Shown: one piece after another, positions 7,624 to 15,511 of the stretch | How the letters are laid out: each line of letters begins with the position of its first letter | Position numbering within the stretch: position 1 is the stretch's first letter | Assembly (NCBI RefSeq): GCF_902859945.1 | Contig: NZ_CADIKL010000008.1 | Span: 1 to 64,000, forward strand | Reading direction: 5' to 3' | Length of the DNA stretch: 64,000 nucleotides | Source: Paraburkholderia caffeinitolerans | GTDB taxonomy: Bacteria; Pseudomonadota; Gammaproteobacteria; Burkholderiales; Burkholderiaceae | Notes under the pieces: generated by a model | The model's database searches: none | What the model saw: the letters and a program-made list of their open reading frames with translations, nothing else | Told to the model about the DNA's origin: nothing | Translations under genes and position numbers: made by a program

Positions 7624-8793
7624 GTGACTGCACTACCTTCCTCGGACCACGAAGCCTTGACGGCCAGGCTGCGAGACTTCATTGACAGCCAGGTCATCCC
7701 TCGAGAGCAGCTTCTTCAAGCCCACGACACGCACGCCGTCCAGCAAGCAGTACAGGCGTTGCAACGCGAGGCGCTCGCCCTGGGGCTGGGCAGGCCGCGC
7801 GGCAATCGCTCAGAAGGCGGTCTGGGCCTGACATGGGAGCAATGCTGCGCCTACCTCGAAACCGCCGGGCGGAGCTTTCTCGGTCCGGCGGTACTGCACT
7901 GCGCGCCCCCTATTCAGCCGGACATGTTCGCACTGGAGGCCCTGGCCTCGCCCACCCAAAGGCAGCGTTATCTGGAGCCCCTGAAACACGGACAGCTACG
8001 TTCGTGTTTCGCGATGACCGAACCGGCGCCAGGCGCAGGCTCGGATCCGCGCATGCTGAACACGACAGCAAGAAGGCTCGATAGTGGAGACTGGGAAATC
8101 AACGGCCACAAGTGGTTCATCACCGGAGCCGCATACGCGCAGTTCGCCATCGTCGTCGCACGCACGGATGCCGGTGTTTCGTGGTTCCTTGTGGACTCCA
8201 GAACACCTGGCTTCGAAGTCACGCGCATCATCCCGACCATGGAGCCATTCGATATCGGCGGTCATGGGGAAATTGTTCTGCATAACTGCAGAGTCCCGGA
8301 AGATGCGCTGCTTGGCGAAGAGGGCAAAGGTCTGGACCATGCCCAATTGCGGCTCGAAGGCGCCCGCCTGTTCCACTGCATGCGTTATATCGGTCTTGCT
8401 TCTCGTGCGATGGATATTGCACAGGAATACGCCAGCCAGCGCGAGTCCTTCGGCGCCCGGCTGGCCGACCACCAGATGGTGCAAGCGATGATCGCCGATG
8501 CACACATCCAGCTTTATGCCGCGCGCCTGATGACGCGCGACGTCGCCAGGCGGCTCGATGCGGGGGAATCGATTCGTCATCACTCTTCGATGGCCAAGGT
8601 CTTCGTCTCCGAAACCGTCTGCAGCGTGGCCGACTCCGCAGTCCAGATCTGCGGCGCCATGGGGATTTCCGAAGACACCCCCGTTTCGATGATTTTCCGG
8701 ATGCTCAGGCCGTTCCGCATTTATGACGGCGCATCGGAGGTCCATCGCTCCGCCATCGCCAGGCGCGCGCTGCACCAGCGCCTTTCCGCCTGA
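7624..8793 (+). CDS. acyl-CoA dehydrogenase, ACAD11-like; first gene of GntR-linked operon
   Basis: The start is GTG at 7624 with AAGGAG about 8 bases upstream. The 389-residue protein has FAMTEPAPGAGSDPRML and INGHKWFITGAAYAQFAIVVA (FAD/substrate regions), the RESFGARLADHQMVQAMIAD helix and the loop IYDGASEVHRSAIARRAL, with Asp where medium-chain enzymes have the catalytic Glu. It resembles the dehydrogenase at 4460-5710 and ACAD11-type enzymes. It should introduce a double bond into, or otherwise process, an acyl-CoA with FAD as cofactor. It is followed 18 bases later by a second dehydrogenase. No APH kinase lies in this operon. Confidence 0.88.
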   Translation: MTALPSSDHEALTARLRDFIDSQVIPREQLLQAHDTHAVQQAVQALQREALALGLGRPRGNRSEGGLGLTWEQCCAYLETAGRSFLGPAVLHCAPPIQPDMFALEALASPTQRQRYLEPLKHGQLRSCFAMTEPAPGAGSDPRMLNTTARRLDSGDWEINGHKWFITGAAYAQFAIVVARTDAGVSWFLVDSRTPGFEVTRIIPTMEPFDIGGHGEIVLHNCRVPEDALLGEEGKGLDHAQLRLEGARLFHCMRYIGLASRAMDIAQEYASQRESFGARLADHQMVQAMIADAHIQLYAARLMTRDVARRLDAGESIRHHSSMAKVFVSETVCSVADSAVQICGAMGISEDTPVSMIFRMLRPFRIYDGASEVHRSAIARRALHQRLSA

Positions 8794-8811
8794 CTTTCCC
8801 GCACCGCCACC

Positions 8812-9999
8812 ATGAACGACTCCAACGACCTCGCCTTGTTCAGGCAACGAATCAAAGAATTTGTCCGCGACGCGCTGCCGCCGGATATCCGCATCACCAG
8901 CCAGCGAGGCCAGCAGCTATCGCGGGCGCAGATGGTGCAATGGCACGAAATCCTTTGCAGGCAGAGCGTGCTGGTGCCCCATTGGCCGGCTGAATGGGGT
9001 GGCCAGGACTGGACCGTCCAGCAGCAAATGATTTTCGACGAGGAGATGGCGTTGGGGCACGCGCCCGAGCTCAACAGCGTCACCTTCGACATGCTGGGGC
9101 CGGTCTTGATCCGCTATGGCACGCAGGAGCAAAAGCAGCGCTTTCTGCCGGCCATCGCTTCGGGGCATCAGTGGTGGTGCCAGGGTTATTCGGAACCCAA
9201 TGCCGGTTCCGATCTGGCATCGCTCGCGACCCAGGCACGCCGCGAAGGCGATCACTATGTGGTCAACGGCTCGAAAATCTGGACCTCCTATGCGCAATAC
9301 GCAGACTGGATGTTCTGTCTCGTGCGGACCGACCGGGCCGCGAAACCGCAAGAAGGCATCTCATTCCTGCTGATCGATATGAAGACGCCCGGCATCACGG
9401 TGCGTCCCATCGTCGGCATCCACGGCTGGGTGGTGTTCAACGAGGTGTTCCTCGACAACGTCCGCGTGCCCTGCGAGATGCTGGTGGGCGAAGAAAACCG
9501 CGGCTGGACCATTGCGAAATCGCTGCTGGAGTTCGAGCGGCTCAAGCTCGCCCGCATCGGCGAAAACAAACGGCGCATGAGCCGCGCCCGCGAGGCCGCC
9601 CTGACACGCACGCAGATGGGCAAGCCGGTCTGTCAGCAAGCGTGGTTCCGCGAACGCTTTGCCGACCTCGAATCGCGCCTGATCGCACTCGAAGCCAATG
9701 CCGCACGCTTCATCAAGCGGCAACAGGACGGCGAAATCCTGGGCGCGGAAGTGTCGATGCTCAAGATGCGCGGCAGCCGCCTCATCCAGCTCTGGGAAGC
9801 GCTCACCGTCGACGCGCTCGGCGCCGAAGCACACGGGCTCGATCCGAACTGGCTGGAGGCTCGTCCCGACGCCACGGAACGCGACGCATTGGCCGGCACG
9901 GCGTCGTCGCGCCGCTTCCTCGCTCGCGGCTACACCATTGCCGGCGGTTCGAGCGAAATCCAGCACAACATCCTCGCAAAGCAGGCACTCGGACTATGA
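8812..9999 (+). CDS. acyl-CoA dehydrogenase, PimC-like (probable large subunit of heteromeric enzyme)
   Basis: The 395-residue product has the subgroup features LVPHWPAEWGGQDWTVQQQMI, WCQGYSEPNAGSDLASL, NGSKIWTSYAQYADWMFCLVRT and the C-terminal ARGYTIAGGSSEIQHNILAK. In the last loop Gly replaces the usual catalytic acid, as in PimC and the large subunits of heteromeric bacterial dehydrogenases. Its stop overlaps the next ATG by four bases (ATGA at 9996-9999). The next gene is PimD-like, which suggests an obligate heteromer made from coupled translation. In other bacteria such pairs act on dicarboxylyl-, steroid side-chain or alicyclic CoA esters. Confidence 0.88.
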   Translation: MNDSNDLALFRQRIKEFVRDALPPDIRITSQRGQQLSRAQMVQWHEILCRQSVLVPHWPAEWGGQDWTVQQQMIFDEEMALGHAPELNSVTFDMLGPVLIRYGTQEQKQRFLPAIASGHQWWCQGYSEPNAGSDLASLATQARREGDHYVVNGSKIWTSYAQYADWMFCLVRTDRAAKPQEGISFLLIDMKTPGITVRPIVGIHGWVVFNEVFLDNVRVPCEMLVGEENRGWTIAKSLLEFERLKLARIGENKRRMSRAREAALTRTQMGKPVCQQAWFRERFADLESRLIALEANAARFIKRQQDGEILGAEVSMLKMRGSRLIQLWEALTVDALGAEAHGLDPNWLEARPDATERDALAGTASSRRFLARGYTIAGGSSEIQHNILAKQALGL

Positions 10000-11117
10000 G
10001 CACCGCACACACAGATGAACGGCAAATGATCGCCGACAGCGTCCGCCGCTGGAGCAATCAGGCCTGTACGCAACCCCTGCGCGCAGCGTCCTCCGCGCAT
10101 GGCTCGGGTTGCCCTGATGCGCGCTGGGAAATGCTGGCCGAGATGGGCTGGACCGCGTTCCCGATTCCAGAAGACGACCAGGGCCTTGGTGGCCGTTTCG
10201 AAGACATTTGCCTGATCGCCGAAGAACTGGGGCGCGGGCTGCTGATCGAGCCGTTCGTCGCCAGCGCGGTGATGGCAAGCCATCTGATGATCGCCGCCGC
10301 ACAGGAGCCGCTGCGCTCCGAGTGGCTGCCCGCGATGGCCGCCGGCGAGCGGCGCCTTGCTTTCGCGGCATGGGAACCCGGCTGCGAAGGCGCGGTGTTC
10401 AACCCGCAAGTGACGGCCAGAAGCCAGAGCGGCCAGTGGTTGCTCACCGGCGCCAAAGGGCGCAGCCCGGGTCTCGAGGGCGCGGACGGCGTGCTGCTGA
10501 CCGCCACGCTCGATAACCAGGCCGGGTATTGGGGCATTTTTTTGCTCACCCCGGAAACGCCGGGCGCGCGGATTCACAACGAGCGTCTGTACGACGGCAG
10601 GCATGCGGCCCGGTTGCAGCTGGAAAACGCAGCGGCTGTATTGGTCCATAGCGCAGGGGCGGACTCGATCCGCGCCATGGTGCAGGCCACTGTGGACCGT
10701 GGGCTGATCGCGCACTGCGCGGAAACCGCGGGCACGGCTGCGGCGGCGTTCGACATCACGCACGAGTATCTGCAAATGCGCAAGCAATTCGGGCGAGCGA
10801 TCAGTAGCAACCAGATCATTCAGCATCGGCTGGTTGATCTGTACGTCGAGATCGAAGAGGTGAAGGCATTGTGGCGGGCAACTGCGGCATCGCCAATGCC
10901 GCGAAATGTAGCCGCGCTCGCGATTCGCACATGCGATCTTGCCCGCCATGTCTGGGAAGAAGCGGTCCAGCTTCATGGCGCGATCGGCATGACCGAGGAA
11001 TACGCACTGGGCGAATACGTGCGCCGCCTGGCACTGGCCAGCTCGCTCCATGGCGCGATGCATGTCCACCAGGAGCGTCTCGCCGGCCTTTCACTTTCAA
11101 CGCAACCCGGACAATGA
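9996..11117 (+). CDS. acyl-CoA dehydrogenase, PimD-like (probable small subunit partner)
   Basis: The 373-residue product begins MSTAHTDERQMIADSVRRW. It has a degenerate middle region (LAFAAWEPGCEG where a TEP motif would be expected) and the C-terminal helix pair FDITHEYLQMRKQFGRAISS and AVQLHGAIGMTEEYALGEY. PimD-like subunits keep the arginine and HGAIGMT blocks that contact FAD in a heteromer. The start overlaps the stop of the previous gene and its own stop overlaps the next start (ATGA at 11114), so three genes are translationally coupled. A partner role with 8812-9999 is inferred from order and family. Confidence 0.87.
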   Translation: MSTAHTDERQMIADSVRRWSNQACTQPLRAASSAHGSGCPDARWEMLAEMGWTAFPIPEDDQGLGGRFEDICLIAEELGRGLLIEPFVASAVMASHLMIAAAQEPLRSEWLPAMAAGERRLAFAAWEPGCEGAVFNPQVTARSQSGQWLLTGAKGRSPGLEGADGVLLTATLDNQAGYWGIFLLTPETPGARIHNERLYDGRHAARLQLENAAAVLVHSAGADSIRAMVQATVDRGLIAHCAETAGTAAAAFDITHEYLQMRKQFGRAISSNQIIQHRLVDLYVEIEEVKALWRATAASPMPRNVAALAIRTCDLARHVWEEAVQLHGAIGMTEEYALGEYVRRLALASSLHGAMHVHQERLAGLSLSTQPGQ

Positions 11118-11914
11118 ACATGGATACGACACTCGCCTCGCCGGCCGCCGTGATCGAGAGCCGCACGGACCACGTCTTGACCTTGACCATCAATGCGCCA
11201 AACGTGCGCAACTCGCTTCAGGCGCCTGGCGTGCTGGAAGGGCTGCTGGCCGGTCTGGAAACCTTCGAGCAGGATCCCGACTTGCACGTCGCCATTCTCA
11301 CCGGGGCCGGCGGCGCGTTTTGCTCCGGCGGCGACCTCAAGCTGCTGGCCGGGAGCAGCGAAGACGAAGTGCACCGGCGCATGACCCGCAACACGTGGCT
11401 TTACCGACGCCTCGCGCTTGGCGAAAAACTCGTCATCGCCGCCGTGGATGGCGCCGCTTATGGCGCCGGCCTCGGCCTGGCGCTGGCCTGCGACCTCGTG
11501 GTGGCCGGCAAGGACGCGGTGTTTTGCAGCGCCTTTACACGCGTCGGCGCGATGCCGGACGCAGCGTTGTTCTGGTCCTTGCCCGCGCGCGTCGGCGCAA
11601 CCCATGCGCGGCGCATGATGCTCATGGCCACCGAGGTCCAGGGTGCGAAGGCCGTGGAAATCGGCCTTGCGGACGAATACGTGGCCGACGGTTCCGCACT
11701 GCCGGCCGCACTCGCTCTGGCGCAAAAACTTGCCAACGGTCCGCAGCGCGCCTATGGCCGCATCAAGGCCGGGCTTCGCAATGCCCCCATGAATCTCGAA
11801 GACGCCCTGGCGTTTCAGCTCGACAACGCTCCCGGGTTGTTTTCCGGCGCGGATTTCCAGGAAGGCGCCCAAGCCTTTTTTGAAAAACGCAAACCGGTGT
11901 TCGGCAAGCGCTAA
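11114..11914 (+). CDS. enoyl-CoA hydratase/isomerase (crotonase family)
   Basis: The 266-residue protein starts with the overlapping ATG at 11114. It carries the crotonase CoA-binding and oxyanion-hole segments ILTGAGGAFCSGGDLK and AVDGAAYGAGLGLALACDLVV. The next conserved helix reads FTRVGAMPDAALFWSLPARVG. The Asp in MPDAA replaces the hydratase glutamate pair, a pattern nearer to PaaG-type isomerases than to classic hydratases. It would act on the enoyl-CoA made by the upstream dehydrogenases. Its stop TAA sits inside the AAGGAG of the next gene. Confidence 0.87.
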   Translation: MNMDTTLASPAAVIESRTDHVLTLTINAPNVRNSLQAPGVLEGLLAGLETFEQDPDLHVAILTGAGGAFCSGGDLKLLAGSSEDEVHRRMTRNTWLYRRLALGEKLVIAAVDGAAYGAGLGLALACDLVVAGKDAVFCSAFTRVGAMPDAALFWSLPARVGATHARRMMLMATEVQGAKAVEIGLADEYVADGSALPAALALAQKLANGPQRAYGRIKAGLRNAPMNLEDALAFQLDNAPGLFSGADFQEGAQAFFEKRKPVFGKR

Positions 11915-11925
11915 GGAGTCTTGAG

Positions 11926-13092
11926 ATGGCCAACACGTTTCAGCCCCCTATCGACGATCAAGAGGCGCCGTTGCGCGGCATCCGCGTCGTGGAATTCGGG
12001 CAGTACATCGCGGCGCCCGCTGCGGGACAGGCACTCGCCGATCTCGGTGCGGATGTCATCAAGATCGAGCCGGACGGCGGCGACGCTGCTCGCCAGATTG
12101 GCTGGGTACAGGACGACTGCGGCCCGATGTTCAGCGCCTATAACCGCGGCAAGCGCTCCGTGGTGCTGAATCTGCGCAGCGCGGAGGGGCAACAGCATGC
12201 GCACCGCCTGGTCGATCGCGCGGACATCGTCCTGCAAAATGCCCGGCCGGGCAGCCTGGAGCGAATCGGACTCGGCGCGCAGAAGTTGACGGAGCGTTTG
12301 CCACGCCTCATCTATGGGCAGGTCAGCGGCTTTGGGCAGACGGGGCCGGCCAGCGTGCGTGCGGGCCTGGACATCGCGGCTCAAGCGGAGAGCGGCATGA
12401 TGAGCCTGAACGGCGAAGCCGGGCGCGCCCCCGTTCGTATCGGCTTCACCGTCGTCGACGTGCTGACCGCGCAGACGCTGGTGAGCGGCGTGCTCGCTGC
12501 CTTGTATCGACGCACGGTTACCGGCCGCGGTTCCTTGATCGAGCTCTCGCTCATCGACGTTGCCGTGACCTCGCTGGCGAACGCATGGGCGGAATATCGC
12601 TTGCAGAACGAAGTGCCGATGCGGCGCGGCAACGGACAGCCAATGGCCGCGCCCGCCGCTGAAGTCGTGGCGACCCGCGATGGCCTCGTGGTGGTTTCGG
12701 CTTATACCCAGCAGCATTTTCCACGCTTGTGCGCCGCGATCGGCCAGGCGTCGCTCACTAGCGATCCCCGCTTCGCCGATAATTGCTCGCGCGTTCAAAA
12801 CCGAACAGAACTCCTGACTATTCTCAACGCCGCGTTCAGGCATTTTTCCACCGGGCAAGTCTGCGATCTTCTGACTGACGCCGGCGTTGTCGTTGGGGCG
12901 ATTCGGACCATGGATCAGATTCACCCCGGACAGAATGGCGTATCCGAGGATTTATTCGTTCCCACGCACACGGCGAAACGCACCGCGATGAACATTCCGG
13001 GCCTCAGCCTGCTCAGCGATTATCGCCGGCGATCCGGCAAGCTTCCGCATCTCGGCGAGCACACAGCAGAGGTATTGGCCGAGCTTCAGTGA
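11926..13092 (+). CDS. class III (CaiB/BaiF family) CoA-transferase
   Basis: The 388-residue product begins its fold with PLRGIRVVEFGQYIAAPAAGQ and LADLGADVIKIEPDGGD, both typical of family III transferases. Asp149 in VRAGLDIAAQAESGMM fits the catalytic aspartate that forms acyl-anhydride and CoA-thioester intermediates. RNELLTIL-like and C-terminal dimer regions are present (here NRTELLTILNAAF). This enzyme probably activates the imported acid by moving CoA from a donor thioester. AAGGAG lies 8 bases before ATG 11926. It lies between the crotonase and a transporter gene, which supports uptake, activation and oxidation of one carboxylate. Confidence 0.9.
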   Translation: MANTFQPPIDDQEAPLRGIRVVEFGQYIAAPAAGQALADLGADVIKIEPDGGDAARQIGWVQDDCGPMFSAYNRGKRSVVLNLRSAEGQQHAHRLVDRADIVLQNARPGSLERIGLGAQKLTERLPRLIYGQVSGFGQTGPASVRAGLDIAAQAESGMMSLNGEAGRAPVRIGFTVVDVLTAQTLVSGVLAALYRRTVTGRGSLIELSLIDVAVTSLANAWAEYRLQNEVPMRRGNGQPMAAPAAEVVATRDGLVVVSAYTQQHFPRLCAAIGQASLTSDPRFADNCSRVQNRTELLTILNAAFRHFSTGQVCDLLTDAGVVVGAIRTMDQIHPGQNGVSEDLFVPTHTAKRTAMNIPGLSLLSDYRRRSGKLPHLGEHTAEVLAELQ

Positions 13093-13120
13093 ACACGTTG
13101 CCCATAGACATGGAAAGCAG

Positions 13121-14434
13121 ATGAGCACAACTTCAGTTAAGGGCCGCTATCAGTGGTTCATCACCTTGGGCCTGTTTCTCTTCATGGCGGTGAACTTCGC
13201 GGATAAAGCGGTCATTGGTCTGGCGGCCGCTCCCATCATGCGGGATCTCAAGCTGTCTCACAGCGAGTTCGGCCGCATTGCAGGAAGTTTCTTTTTGCTG
13301 TTTTCAATTTCCGGGCTGATCGGCGGCTTGATCGCCAATCGCGTCAAGACACGCTGGATGCTGATTGGCATGACAGTAATTTGGGCGGTCGCGCAGGCCC
13401 CCCTGCTGCTGATGGCCACGCCGGCGACCTTGCTCGTATCGCGCGTCATCCTGGGCGCCGCGGAAGGGCCCGCCTATCCGGTGGCCATGCACTCGCTGTA
13501 CAAATGGTTCCACGACAAGGATCGAGCGCTGCCATCCACGCTGTTGTCGATGGGCGGAGCGTTCGGAACCGGGGTCGTGGCCCCTGTGGTGATCTGGATC
13601 ATCGTGACATACGGCTGGCGCTCGGCCTTTCTCGCGGTCACGATCGCGAGCCTGGTCTGGGCCGCCTTCTGGCTGGTGACGGGCAAAGAAGGGCCGCTGG
13701 ACAATACGAGCGGCGGCCACCACGGTGGCACCGATGCTTCGGCCAGCGCATTGCCGGAACAGATTCCGATGATCCGCCTCGCACTATTGCGCACTTCGCT
13801 CGGCTGCTTCGCGGCGGGATTCTCGGCGTACGTGATCTTGACCATCGCGACCATCTGGCTGCCGAGCTACCTCGAGCAGACCGTCGGCTACTCGCCCGCC
13901 AGAGTCGGAACGATCGTTGCGCTCCCCGCCATGACGCAAATCGTGCTGACGCCGCTACTCGGCTGGCTGTCTCAACGTCTTCAAAGCCGGGGGCTCTCGA
14001 CCCGGCTGTCCCGTGGAGTACTGGGTGCTGCGCTGGTGATGAGCGCAGGCCTGTCGCTGGTGCTGGTCACCCGGCTCGACGCCGGCCCCATGTTGATGAT
14101 TCTTGTGATGTGGACCTTCGGCGTGCCGAGCTTCGCCTTTGTGAGCAGCGTGATGATGATCAGCGAAATCACGCCGCCGCGCCAACGCGGCGGGATGCTG
14201 GGCCTGAACAATTGCATCATGACGCTCGCCGGCCTGGTGACCCCCATCGTCATCGGCTATATCATCGACCTTTCTCCCGTCAAGGCTGATGGGTATCGGA
14301 CCGGACTGATGCTGGCAGGCATTTTTGTCACGCTGGGCGGCCTTCTATCGGCGCTTCTGGTTCAACCCGCGGCTGACCGCGCACGCTTGTGCAAACAAGA
14401 CGCGGGTGGTGTGTTGTCGGCGGATATGCACTGA
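13121..14434 (+). CDS. MFS transporter, anion:cation symporter type
   Basis: The 437-residue membrane protein has about 12 hydrophobic segments. The first contains LFLFMAVNFADKAVIGLAAAPIMRD, a signature of the ACS family, which brings in organic anions with protons or sodium. The MFS loop 2-3 motif appears as GGLIANRVKTRWMLIGMT. A His-Gly-rich central loop (GGHHGGTDAS) separates the two halves. GGAAAG is just upstream of ATG 13121. It follows the CoA-transferase by 28 bases in the GntR-linked operon, so it probably imports that pathway's substrate. The ligand is unknown. Confidence 0.88.
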   Translation: MSTTSVKGRYQWFITLGLFLFMAVNFADKAVIGLAAAPIMRDLKLSHSEFGRIAGSFFLLFSISGLIGGLIANRVKTRWMLIGMTVIWAVAQAPLLLMATPATLLVSRVILGAAEGPAYPVAMHSLYKWFHDKDRALPSTLLSMGGAFGTGVVAPVVIWIIVTYGWRSAFLAVTIASLVWAAFWLVTGKEGPLDNTSGGHHGGTDASASALPEQIPMIRLALLRTSLGCFAAGFSAYVILTIATIWLPSYLEQTVGYSPARVGTIVALPAMTQIVLTPLLGWLSQRLQSRGLSTRLSRGVLGAALVMSAGLSLVLVTRLDAGPMLMILVMWTFGVPSFAFVSSVMMISEITPPRQRGGMLGLNNCIMTLAGLVTPIVIGYIIDLSPVKADGYRTGLMLAGIFVTLGGLLSALLVQPAADRARLCKQDAGGVLSADMH

Positions 14435-14487
14435 CCTTCGACCCCGCTCGAAAAAAAGTATTCAATCGTTACCAGGCGGAACCCATC

Positions 14488-15462
14488 ATGCGCACCAGAA
14501 TCACCGAGCTTTTCAATATTCAACATCCCATCATTCAAGGGGGAATGCACTTTGTCGGATTTGCCGAGCTGGCCTCCGCTGTGTCCAACGCAGGCGGCCT
14601 CGGCATCATTACCGGCTTGACCCAGCGAACGCCGGACGACCTCGCGCGCGAAATCGCCCGATGCCGCGAGATGACCGATAAACCATTCGGCGTCAACCTG
14701 ACCTTCCTGCCAACAGTCAGTTCTCCCGACTACCCCGGATACATCAAGGCCATCGTCGACGGTGGCGTAAGAGTGGTCGAGACGGCTGGCAACAACCCCG
14801 AGAAATACCTCCCGGCACTGCATGATGCCGGCGTCAAGGTCATCCACAAATGCACGTCGGTGCGCCATGCGCTAAAGGCTCAGGCCATCGGCTGTGATGC
14901 CGTGAGCGTCGACGGCTTCGAGTGCGGCGGTCATCCCGGTGAAGACGACGTGCCCAATTTCATTCTGTTGCCGCGCGCCGCCGACGAATTGAAGATTCCC
15001 TTCGTCGCTTCCGGCGGCATGGCCGACGGCCGCTCCCTCGTAGCAGCGCTGGCGCTGGGCGCCGAGGGCATGAATATGGGCACGCGCTTCATCGCGACCC
15101 GGGAAGCGCCAGTGCATGAAAAAGTGAAGCAGGCCATTGTGGCGGCCACGGAACTCGATACCCGGCTGATCATGCGCCCGCTGCGCAACACCGAACGCGT
15201 ACTCCGTAACGAGGCCGTGGACCGCATTGTGGAGAAAGAGCGCGCGCTGGGCAGCGCGATCAAGTTCGACGACATCATCGGCGAAGTGGCCGGCGTCTAC
15301 CCCAAGATCATGCTCGAGGGTGCGATGGACGCCGGCGCCTGGTCCTGCGGCATGGTGGCCAGACTTGTTCACGACATCCCGTCCGTAAAGGAACTGATCG
15401 ACCGCATCATGCGCGAGGCCGAAGGCATCATCAGCCAGCGGCTCGCAACAATGATGGGATGA
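14488..15462 (+). CDS. nitronate monooxygenase-like flavoprotein (2-nitropropane dioxygenase family)
   Basis: The 324-residue TIM-barrel protein begins MRTRITELFNIQHPIIQGGM. It has the FMN-binding features SNAGGLGIITGL, DGFECGGHPGEDDVPNF with the family histidine, PFVASGGMADGRSLVAALALGAEGMNMGTRFIAT. Members oxidise alkyl nitronates, but relatives include FabK-type enoyl reductases and enzymes of CoA pathways. ATG 14488 was chosen because the family alignment starts there and AGGCGGA lies upstream. It is the last gene of the operon, 53 bases after the transporter. In a catabolic CoA operon an enoyl-reductase-like or detoxifying role is possible. Confidence 0.85.
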   Translation: MRTRITELFNIQHPIIQGGMHFVGFAELASAVSNAGGLGIITGLTQRTPDDLAREIARCREMTDKPFGVNLTFLPTVSSPDYPGYIKAIVDGGVRVVETAGNNPEKYLPALHDAGVKVIHKCTSVRHALKAQAIGCDAVSVDGFECGGHPGEDDVPNFILLPRAADELKIPFVASGGMADGRSLVAALALGAEGMNMGTRFIATREAPVHEKVKQAIVAATELDTRLIMRPLRNTERVLRNEAVDRIVEKERALGSAIKFDDIIGEVAGVYPKIMLEGAMDAGAWSCGMVARLVHDIPSVKELIDRIMREAEGIISQRLATMMG

Positions 15463-15488
15463 TACGGGTCTCTTGATACGGGTCTCTC
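15461..15488 (+). repeat. short tandem repeat, two 14-bp units
   Basis: GATACGGGTCTCTT and GATACGGGTCTCTC follow each other from the stop codon of the flavoprotein gene, and a partial third unit GATAGCGGG follows. No function is evident. Confidence 0.6.
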
Positions 15489-15511
15489 GATAGCGGGCGC
15501 GCCCTGCCCGT

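Noticed and set aside
8994..11117. A continuous 707-codon frame on the plus strand that covers two genes
   Set aside because: The first part is the +1 shadow of the dehydrogenase at 8812-9999 and reads as Arg/Ala-rich nonsense. The real gene in this frame starts at ATG 9996, where family resemblance begins.
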